From the NCBI GenBank assembly GCA_002509745.1, contig DAWK01000013.1:1-6176 (forward strand): a stretch of DNA of 6,176 nt. The letters are read 5' to 3'. Below the pieces are notes generated by a model. That model was not told the DNA's origin, made no database searches, and saw only the letters and a list, made by a program, of their open reading frames with translations. This stretch comes from Methanobacteriaceae archaeon UBA349 (GTDB lineage Archaea; Methanobacteriota; Methanobacteria; Methanobacteriales; Methanobacteriaceae). Below are positions 1 to 4,783 of the stretch, piece after piece. The first letter of the stretch is position 1. The number at the start of each line of letters is the position of its first letter. Made by a program: the position numbers and the translations under genes.

Positions 1-4
1 ATTG

Positions 5-80
5 TATTTAATGGCCTGACCCAAGAGGGGGGAGGCATAAATGGTTCTTTTTATTTAAGGGTAATGGTTCAAGTGTAATT
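5..80 (+). repeat. Direct repeat copy 1 (about 80 bp, G-rich, upstream of the lipoprotein gene)
   Basis: This is an imperfect direct repeat of 741-820. The left block (5-25) matches 741-761 with one change (C15 versus T751). The middle block GGCATAAATG (34-43) matches 774-783. The right block (61-78) is an 18-nt perfect match to 800-817. The parts between differ by small indels and substitutions. A run of six G (27-32) is striking in such AT-rich DNA. GCCT/CCC can pair with GGG/AGGC at 14-36 to form a small hairpin with a two-base bulge. No transposase or obvious protein is linked to it. It could be a small non-autonomous element, a structured untranslated region or a duplicated intergenic region; the function is unknown. 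Confidence 0.75.
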
Positions 81-92
81 TTCTATTAATAT

Positions 93-100
93 TTTATATA
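93..100 (+). promoter_or_regulatory. Archaeal TATA box of the lipoprotein gene
   Basis: TTTATATA exactly matches the archaeal box A consensus. A transcription start about 25 nt downstream would fall near 119-124, just in front of the purine-rich ribosome binding site at 124-133, and would give a leader of roughly 20 nt before the ATG at 144. The spacing is seen; the promoter activity is inferred. Confidence 0.6.
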
Positions 101-123
101 ATCAGTCTAATAAAGTTAAGATT

Positions 124-133
124 GGAGAGGGGG
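124..133 (+). promoter_or_regulatory. Ribosome binding site of the lipoprotein gene
   Basis: GGAGAGGGGG lies 10 nt before the ATG at 144. It contains the GGAG core that pairs with the 16S 3' end and supports this start over any downstream in-frame methionine. Confidence 0.55.
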
Positions 134-143
134 TTACTATAAA

Positions 144-722
144 ATGAGATTGAAAATTAATATTTTTTGTATAATGATACTATTAGTAATAGTTTCATTA
201 TCAGGTTGTACATCGAACACTGCTAATTTTACGGGTCAATTTATATCTTTTGATTATCCTATTTCATGGAATATGCTTGATAATAGTGGAAATGGTTCTG
301 ATATGGTTTATCTGCTTCCAGATGATGAATTAGGCGATAGTAAAAAAGTTAAGGTAGCTATTATGGGGCCTAGATGGGATTCTAGTTTAGATAATTATAT
401 GGCTTATACAGTTATGGCTTCTAAATCAGCATATGTTAGTGATACAAATGAGAATCTAGTGAATGATCCTAATTATAAATTGTATAAAAACCAATCAGTA
501 GTTATTAATGGTTTAAAAGGTTTTGATATAATAGTTCAAGGATCAGAATATGTGACATTAGGAGATAAACCAAAAATAACTGAATTTATTGTTCTACAAA
601 ATGGATCCGATTATTATGAACTTCGTCTGGAATTACCATCAGAACTAACAATAAACTCTACAGAAACAAAACAATACCTAGAACAATTCCAAACAATAGC
701 AAACAGCTTCAAACTCCAATAA
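144..722 (+). CDS. Small secreted lipoprotein, PsbP-like fold suspected
   Basis: This encodes a 192-residue protein with a clear lipoprotein signal peptide. A short basic N-terminus (R2, K4) precedes a hydrophobic stretch (residues 5-18) and the lipobox LSGC with the acylated cysteine at 22, so the mature protein is predicted to be anchored on the outer face of the membrane. After the signal, the segment FISFDYPISW (about 33-42) and the following alternating beta-type pattern resemble the PsbP-like/Mog1-fold lipoproteins that are common and poorly characterised in methanogens. That family link rests on pattern recognition only. No catalytic motif is visible and the substrate or partner is unknown. 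The start is supported by the Shine-Dalgarno site and TATA box. The gene stands alone between two copies of a direct repeat. Its last 80 bases or so are A/C-rich and nearly lack G, unlike the T-rich body of the gene. Confidence 0.75.
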   Translation: MRLKINIFCIMILLVIVSLSGCTSNTANFTGQFISFDYPISWNMLDNSGNGSDMVYLLPDDELGDSKKVKVAIMGPRWDSSLDNYMAYTVMASKSAYVSDTNENLVNDPNYKLYKNQSVVINGLKGFDIIVQGSEYVTLGDKPKITEFIVLQNGSDYYELRLELPSELTINSTETKQYLEQFQTIANSFKLQ

Positions 723-740
723 AATCATTAATAAATTCTT

Positions 741-820
741 TATTTAATGGTCTGACCCAAGGGGGGAGGGGTAGGCATAAATGTACTTTTAATTTATAAG
801 TAATGGTTCAAGTGTAAATT
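741..820 (+). repeat. Direct repeat copy 2 (about 80 bp, G-rich, upstream of the Ntn hydrolase gene)
   Basis: This is the second copy of the element at 5-80, beginning 18 nt after the lipoprotein stop codon. The order of blocks is the same: tatttaatgg + ctgacccaag, a G-rich tract (761-771), ggcataaatg and the perfectly conserved 18-nt right block (800-817). The hairpin can still form. The C15-G35 pair of copy 1 becomes T751-G775 here, which keeps pairing, and the closing AGGC is retained at 773-776. With copy 1 it exactly brackets the lipoprotein gene and its promoter. The function is unknown. Confidence 0.75.
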
Positions 821-831
821 TTATTAAAAAC

Positions 832-839
832 TAAATATT
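832..839 (+). promoter_or_regulatory. Candidate TATA box of the protease-toxin-antitoxin operon
   Basis: TAAATATT is a moderate box A match. A start site about 26 nt downstream would fall at roughly 862-866, on or next to the ATG at 866. No Shine-Dalgarno sequence is visible before that ATG, so a leaderless or nearly leaderless transcript is the simplest reading. The other AT-rich stretch (GTATATTT, 852-859) lies too close to the start codon to serve. Confidence 0.4.
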
Positions 840-865
840 AGAATAATCATAGTATATTTGATAAT

Positions 866-1675
866 ATGACTATTGCCATTTCAATAAAAGTGAATGATGG
901 GGTTGTATTAGCAGCAGATAGTGCTTCAACCATCATTGGACAAGATAATAAGGGACGATTAGGAGTAATTAATGTTTATAATAATGCCAATAAAATTTTT
1001 AATTTGTGTTATGATGAGCCAGTGGGTGTTATCACTTGGGGATCTGGAAGTATTGGGCAAGAATCAATTTCTACACTTGTAAAAGATTTCAGAAATCAAC
1101 TAGATTTAAATGATGGATATGAAATCAAGAACGTTGCCAAAGAATTTACAAAATTCATTTGGGAAAAATATGATGAAGAATTCAAAGAATGGCCAGAAAA
1201 ACCGAATTTAGGATTCATGGTTGTTGGTTATTCTGATAACCGACCTTTAGCTGAAGAATGGAAAATTGATATCCAGCAAGGTATTTGTGAAAAACCTAAG
1301 CAAGTTCGAAAAGAAAATGAAATTGGAATAACTTGGAATGGCGAAACAGAAGCAATAAATAGAATTTATTTAGGTTATGGTGGAAATTTAATTAGAATTT
1401 TAGAATCTGAAAAGATAGATCAGGAAATTATCGAACGAATAATATCAAAGCATCATGATTCGTATTTATCTATGTTACTTCCTGCTATGCCAATACAAGA
1501 TGCAATAGATTTAGCAAAATTTCTTGTAGAAACAACAACTCAGTTTTCAAGATTTGTTCCAGGAGCTCCCACTGTAGGTGGGCCTATTGAGATTGCAGCA
1601 ATTACTAAACATGAAGGATTTAAATGGGTGAACCGGAAACATTATTATAATAAAGATCTTAATCCAATATGGTGA
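866..1675 (+). CDS. Proteasome-beta-like Ntn hydrolase (stand-alone threonine peptidase)
   Basis: This encodes a 269-residue protein of the proteasome/HslV/Anbu type of N-terminal-nucleophile hydrolase. After removal of the initiator Met, Thr2 becomes the N-terminal nucleophile. The segment NDGVVLAAD then places Asp at mature position 17, as in proteasome beta subunits. The lysine in NANKIF (mature 42) is the likely equivalent of the catalytic Lys33, and WGSGSIGQ (about 58-65) resembles the glycine-rich strand turn that follows in the fold. There is no propeptide, unlike many beta subunits, so activity would need only Met removal. The C-terminal third, about 190-269, shows no recognised domain. 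The ATG at 866 is required to expose Thr; no ribosome binding site is visible. The antitoxin gene follows after 6 bp with its ribosome binding site over this stop codon. Peptidase fold and catalytic residues are supported; substrate and oligomeric state are unknown. It is clearly distinct from the housekeeping 20S subunits. Confidence 0.85.
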   Translation: MTIAISIKVNDGVVLAADSASTIIGQDNKGRLGVINVYNNANKIFNLCYDEPVGVITWGSGSIGQESISTLVKDFRNQLDLNDGYEIKNVAKEFTKFIWEKYDEEFKEWPEKPNLGFMVVGYSDNRPLAEEWKIDIQQGICEKPKQVRKENEIGITWNGETEAINRIYLGYGGNLIRILESEKIDQEIIERIISKHHDSYLSMLLPAMPIQDAIDLAKFLVETTTQFSRFVPGAPTVGGPIEIAAITKHEGFKWVNRKHYYNKDLNPIW

Positions 1676-1676
1676 T
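1671..1676 (+). promoter_or_regulatory. Ribosome binding site of the antitoxin gene
   Basis: GGTGAT is the classic archaeal Shine-Dalgarno core and sits 5 nt before the ATG at 1682. It overlaps the TGA stop (1673-1675) of the upstream Ntn hydrolase gene. This fixes the antitoxin start and suggests translational coupling of protease and antitoxin. Confidence 0.75.
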
Positions 1677-1681
1677 GGTTT

Positions 1682-1900
1682 ATGAAAAAGAAAATGAAAT
1701 TAGAGCCTCCATACAATTATACTTCAATTGCTATTAGTTCGAATAGTGTGACTTATGTAAATCCAATGCCCCGAATTAATGAGGAACCTGTATCTGAAGA
1801 ATACATTCATAAACTCTCTGAAATCAGAAAAAGTGTGAAAAAAGGTGAATGTGTTGATATAGGGGCTGTGGAAAACTTTGCAAAAAGATATGGGCTATGA
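1682..1900 (+). CDS. Small antitoxin-like protein of the RelE-type pair
   Basis: This encodes a 72-residue protein directly upstream of, and overlapping, a RelE-family toxin gene, the usual position of an antitoxin. The C-terminal half (about 38-72) has a charged helix (EEYIHKLSEIRKSVKKGE) and ends in VENFAKRYGL. This resembles the 'edFAKRYGL' tail seen in archaeal RelB-like antitoxins, which wraps around the toxin. The N-terminal half (PPYNYTSIAISSNSVTYVNPMP, roughly 9-30) is not a ribbon-helix-helix or other DNA-binding domain that I recognise. It looks extended and beta-rich, so autoregulation by this protein is uncertain. The gene is 6 bp after the protease gene and preceded by a strong GGTGAT site. 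The antitoxin role is inferred from position and the tail motif; an adaptor or substrate for the upstream Ntn hydrolase is an alternative or additional role. Confidence 0.7.
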   Translation: MKKKMKLEPPYNYTSIAISSNSVTYVNPMPRINEEPVSEEYIHKLSEIRKSVKKGECVDIGAVENFAKRYGL

Positions 1901-2153
1901 AATTAAAATTTCTAGTTATGTGGATAATAAGTTTTTAATCCTTTCCAAAAAGGATAAAGATCAATTAAATAAAATTTCTAAAAAATTAGCACATATTGCA
2001 AAGAACCCCTATCATTTTGAACCTTTAAGGGGAGATAAACACGGAGCTAGGAAAGCTAGAGTGGGGAAATATAGAATAATTTACGAGATTAAAGAATCTC
2101 AAAATATAGTTTTAATTTTAGATTATGGCCATAGAAAAGAAATTTATGGCTAG
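1890..2153 (+). CDS. relE: RelE/ParE superfamily toxin
   Basis: This encodes an 87-residue toxin of the RelE/ParE superfamily, whose RelE members cleave mRNA in the ribosomal A site. The sequence follows the archaeal RelE pattern from end to end: YEIKIS at the first strand, a lysine-rich helical hairpin (KKDKDQLNKISKKLAHIAKNPY), the LRGDKHGARKARVGKYRIIYEI core and the closing YGHRKEIY. The Arg/Lys cluster in the core and the terminal His-Arg...Tyr correspond to residues known to be important in RelE-type nucleases. I chose the ATG at 1890, which begins MGYEIK as in relatives and overlaps the antitoxin by 11 bp; an in-frame TTG at 1878 would add only four residues. No strong ribosome binding site is seen, so expression probably depends on coupling to the antitoxin. 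It is intact, with no missing key residues noticed. Confidence 0.88.
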   Translation: MGYEIKISSYVDNKFLILSKKDKDQLNKISKKLAHIAKNPYHFEPLRGDKHGARKARVGKYRIIYEIKESQNIVLILDYGHRKEIYG

Positions 2154-2174
2154 GTTAGCTTAAAAGGAACATAC

Positions 2175-2181
2175 TTTTTTT
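2175..2181 (+). terminator. T-run terminator after the toxin gene
   Basis: Seven consecutive T lie 21 nt after the toxin stop codon. Archaeal RNA polymerase commonly terminates at such runs without a hairpin. The position between two convergent transcription units supports the call. Confidence 0.5.
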
Positions 2182-2206
2182 ATTAATAATAAAATCATAT
2201 TAAAAT

Positions 2207-2228
2207 AAAAATAAAATTATAATAAAAA
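2207..2228 (-). terminator. T-rich terminator region after the membrane protein gene
   Basis: On the minus strand, two T5 runs (2228-2224 and 2211-2207) follow the stop codon at 2243 within about 35 nt in a sequence of almost pure A/T. This is a plausible terminator for the leftward operon, convergent with the T-run at 2175-2181. Confidence 0.4.
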
Positions 2229-2242
2229 TAGATTATAATAAC

Positions 2243-2797
2243 TCAAGCATTAATTGGATTTCCATTAGCTAAAATATTCTTTAATTCGCTTTCAAAGATA
2301 TAATATCTTTTATTCTGCCTTTCAGCATAATATGAATAGGTCATTCGCTCAAGATTAGCATATAATCCTTTTAGACGATCTTCAATAGGTTTTGGTGATT
2401 CATACTCATCTGAATTCATAAGATTATAAATATTTTTTAATTTATCTAAGTTAGTGTAAACCTCATAAATTTTTAATAATTCATTTTTATTAAAAACAAT
2501 TGATAAAGAAGATGCATTTTTTTCTAAAAATATGCTTTTAAAAGATGGTAAGGATGTATTTAAAATTTTTAAAAAGTTAAATTCTTCCTCTGATGATTTA
2601 ATTTCTTTTTTAAAAGTTTTTAATAAATTAAGATTATGTTCAATTTCTATATAAATAAGAAATTTAACCGCTTTCTTTTTGGAATTTTGTTTTCTATATT
2701 CTCTAATATAATAAGAAATCTCATTGAGTAAAAACCCAACAAACACGCCAATTATTATAAAAATTCCTTGCCATAAATTTAACGATTCTGAAGCCAT
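2243..2797 (-). CDS. Membrane-anchored helical protein of unknown function, next to the ABC-3C operon
   Basis: This encodes a 184-residue protein with one N-terminal transmembrane helix (about residues 9-31, from WQGIFIIIGVFVGFLL on). It is followed by a basic patch (R32, R35, K36, K40-K42) that predicts a cytoplasmic C-terminal part. The remaining 140 residues are mainly charged amphipathic helix with no nuclease, peptidase or ATPase motif that I can see. The segment IYIEIEHNLNLL just after the anchor is typical of small single-pass proteins found in accessory regions, but I cannot name the family. The gene starts 38 bp after the ABC ATPase stop and has the same direction. It lacks a clear ribosome binding site but has a TATA-like box in the gap, so it may be read both from the operon and from its own leaderless promoter. 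Possible roles are a membrane effector, an accessory to the defence system or an unrelated passenger. Confidence 0.7.
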   Translation of the reverse strand: MASESLNLWQGIFIIIGVFVGFLLNEISYYIREYRKQNSKKKAVKFLIYIEIEHNLNLLKTFKKEIKSSEEEFNFLKILNTSLPSFKSIFLEKNASSLSIVFNKNELLKIYEVYTNLDKLKNIYNLMNSDEYESPKPIEDRLKGLYANLERMTYSYYAERQNKRYYIFESELKNILANGNPINA

Positions 2798-2822
2798 TTA
2801 AATACCATTAATCAATTTTTTA

Positions 2823-2830
2823 CATATAAA
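2823..2830 (-). promoter_or_regulatory. Candidate TATA box of the membrane protein gene
   Basis: On the minus strand this reads TTTATATG, one base from the TTTATATA consensus. It overlaps the space just after the ABC ATPase stop codon. A start site about 25 nt downstream would lie near 2802, a few bases before the ATG at 2797, so the transcript would be nearly leaderless. This agrees with the absence of a Shine-Dalgarno sequence there. Confidence 0.4.
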
Positions 2831-2835
2831 TAAGA

Positions 2836-4560
2836 TTAAAATTCAAAACCAAGTAATGAATCTTCTGGAGAATTATCATGCAAAGTAAGCCTTACATATT
2901 GATTAATATCAAAATTTTCTAGATATTTGTGGGGTATTGTGTCAGAATTGATTGTACAAATGTATTGGAATTCTTTTTTCATTCCTTTTTGATGGGCTAA
3001 CTTCAATGCTCGAGCATATTGTCTAGAATCAACATCAGCAAATATGGTACTATCATGAATTAAAAAATCAATTTTGTTTTGTTCACAAAATGTTTCAACT
3101 AACATTAAATCATAACAAAATACAATCATTTTAGAAATTCCCGAGCTTTTTCCTCGAGGTATTTCAATTTCAAAATCGTAACCTTTATCTTGATTTATAA
3201 TAAGATTTCCCGGCGTGTTATATAATGAATCTGAATTTTCACTAAACAATTCAATAGATTTTTCCCAATGGATTCTACTTTCATCATAATCTATTTCAAA
3301 TCTGGATTCCAATGCTAAAAGGTTTTGTTTAATGATTTTTTTCTGTTTAGATATACTTTCGAACTCTGAAATTCTTGAATTAACTTCTTCTAGTCTCTGT
3401 TTTTTTTCAGAATAAATGCCTTGAATCTCAGTATATTCTTGTAATGCGCCAAAATTTTTTAGAATTTTCATATAATTTGATCTTGATTCACTCTTTTGTG
3501 AAATTTGTTCATCTATTTCAGATAATGAAAACTTTAAGTCATCAATTTCAGATTCTAAAAATTTTTTCCTATTTTCAATTAAATCACTATGAAAAATTTT
3601 AGCATCCTTTAATGTTTTTTTTACATTTTCCGGAAACAATAGTCCTGCATCTTTATATAATATTTCTAAATTTATAAGGTTTGGTTCTTTTTCTTGTGTT
3701 ATCGTTTCTTCATATCTTTGAAGTTGTTTATTTAAAAATGAAGATTTATTTACCAAATCATGAATTTCTTTAGTCAATTCATTGGCATTTTTTTCAGTAG
3801 ATTTGTACGAAGGAAGCACTTTGAAAGTAGTTAATTCATTTTTTACTTCTTTTACTTCTTTTTTTAGTCTAATTTGCTCAGGAACTAATTTACCTCTTGA
3901 AATTTGTAAACCTTCTTGAAGCAAATTATTTCTTTTGTTTAGTTTTTTATTTTCATCTTGAAATTCTTGATATTTTGAAATGAGTTTCCAATCTAATCCC
4001 AGACAAAAACTAGTGCAAACTTTCCAATTAACAGTTTTATGCTTGTTATTCTCATTTATGAATGGAGATTCCATTTCAAAAGCAGTTCTTCTAATAAAAT
4101 AGGGAATTAATGTCCGAAAAGTAGGTTTATATTTGAAATTGCTAGTCTCTTCTAAATCAAATAAAGCTTTTCCTAAAAGTTCATTCCAATTATTAACCTC
4201 GTAAAACTGAAAATCTCCTTCAGTATCATATTTTGGTTTAATTGGAAATTCATTTAAATTTCCTTCAACTATAACAATATCTTCATTTTTAACAGATCTG
4301 GATGCAAGCACGATTCTACCAAATAAATCTAATTTAATGTAAAAAATCCAATCATCAATGTCTTCAAAAGGAATTCTATCTTTATTAGGTTTGGATCCTA
4401 AGCAAAAATGTATAATGTGGATCAATGTTGTTTTACCAAGACCATTTCTACTATTTTGATCTCCCGAATTTTTTTCGCTATCGGCAAGTATAATATTCAA
4501 TCCTTTTTTAAAAGAAATAGGTTTGAATTGACTATTATTTGAATATATTTCATAAATCAT
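2836..4560 (-). CDS. DUF2326 SMC/RecN-like ABC ATPase of an ABC-3C defence system
   Basis: This encodes a 574-residue P-loop ATPase with the SMC/Rad50/RecN layout. The N-terminal half-site carries the Walker A motif SRNGLGKTT (residues 37-45) followed by HIIHFCLGS. Then comes a conserved FRTLIPYFIRR segment (about 150-160). A long, Lys/Glu-rich coiled coil spans roughly 190-430 with a break in the middle. The C-terminal half-site has GKSSGISKM (about 471-478, signature-like), Walker B DFLIHDS (about 498-504) and DSRQYARAL (about 511-519), a hallmark of the DUF2326 family. By knowledge of the family, such ATPases are the sensor or motor of ABC-three-component conflict systems, related in logic to Lamassu. 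They are thought to detect foreign or abnormal DNA and to activate the partner effector. The start at 4560 has a GAGGATC ribosome binding site (4565-4571) and overlaps the middle-component gene by 11 bp. The gene is full length and has no visible defect. Confidence 0.92.
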   Translation of the reverse strand: MIYEIYSNNSQFKPISFKKGLNIILADSEKNSGDQNSRNGLGKTTLIHIIHFCLGSKPNKDRIPFEDIDDWIFYIKLDLFGRIVLASRSVKNEDIVIVEGNLNEFPIKPKYDTEGDFQFYEVNNWNELLGKALFDLEETSNFKYKPTFRTLIPYFIRRTAFEMESPFINENNKHKTVNWKVCTSFCLGLDWKLISKYQEFQDENKKLNKRNNLLQEGLQISRGKLVPEQIRLKKEVKEVKNELTTFKVLPSYKSTEKNANELTKEIHDLVNKSSFLNKQLQRYEETITQEKEPNLINLEILYKDAGLLFPENVKKTLKDAKIFHSDLIENRKKFLESEIDDLKFSLSEIDEQISQKSESRSNYMKILKNFGALQEYTEIQGIYSEKKQRLEEVNSRISEFESISKQKKIIKQNLLALESRFEIDYDESRIHWEKSIELFSENSDSLYNTPGNLIINQDKGYDFEIEIPRGKSSGISKMIVFCYDLMLVETFCEQNKIDFLIHDSTIFADVDSRQYARALKLAHQKGMKKEFQYICTINSDTIPHKYLENFDINQYVRLTLHDNSPEDSLLGFEF

Positions 4561-4783
4561 TTTTGATCCTCATAATCTTGTTATTATGAAGTTTTATTAA
4601 ACCTAAAATGTATAACATATCTAAAGCAAGAATGAAACGTTCATAGCTTCCAATATCTGAAATATTTTTAGATTCATACCATAATTGGGATAACGATTTT
4701 GAATGTGATAATTTAGATAATAAAACTGCACCAATACCTAATAATGTTTCATTTTCTTGGAGATATTTAGTAGGCATGATCAT
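4550..4783 (-). CDS. ABC-3C middle component (MC6-like)
   Basis: This encodes a 77-residue protein wedged between the HNH effector and the ABC ATPase genes, overlapping them by 4 bp (ATGA) and 11 bp. The N-terminus MIMPTKYL, the helix LLGIGAVLLSKLSHSKSLSQLW and the C-terminal FILALDMLYILGLIKLHNNKIMRI match the pattern I know for the ABC-three-component middle component 6 family. These are small winged-helix-like proteins that link the ATPase to the effector. The start at 4783 is supported by GAGGTG (4792-4797), a full match to the archaeal anti-Shine-Dalgarno; the in-frame ATG at 4777 would remove the conserved MI. It probably acts as a structural adaptor with no enzymatic activity of its own. 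Family assignment is by recognition, strengthened by the flanking genes. Confidence 0.8.
   Translation of the reverse strand: MIMPTKYLQENETLLGIGAVLLSKLSHSKSLSQLWYESKNISDIGSYERFILALDMLYILGLIKLHNNKIMRIKNDL

Noticed and set aside
1..722. Insertion sequence around the lipoprotein gene
   Set aside because: The flanking repeats are direct, not inverted, and no transposase or recombinase is encoded between them, so only a repeat is claimed.
1878..1889. TTG start for the RelE toxin, four codons upstream
   Set aside because: The ATG at 1890 begins MGYEIK like related RelE proteins, and there is no Shine-Dalgarno site favouring the TTG.
2154..2242. Small RNA, CRISPR or attachment site in the convergent gap
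   Set aside because: The 89 bases are almost pure A/T with T-runs on both strands. No regular repeats, direct-repeat ends or tRNA fragment are visible, and terminators explain it.
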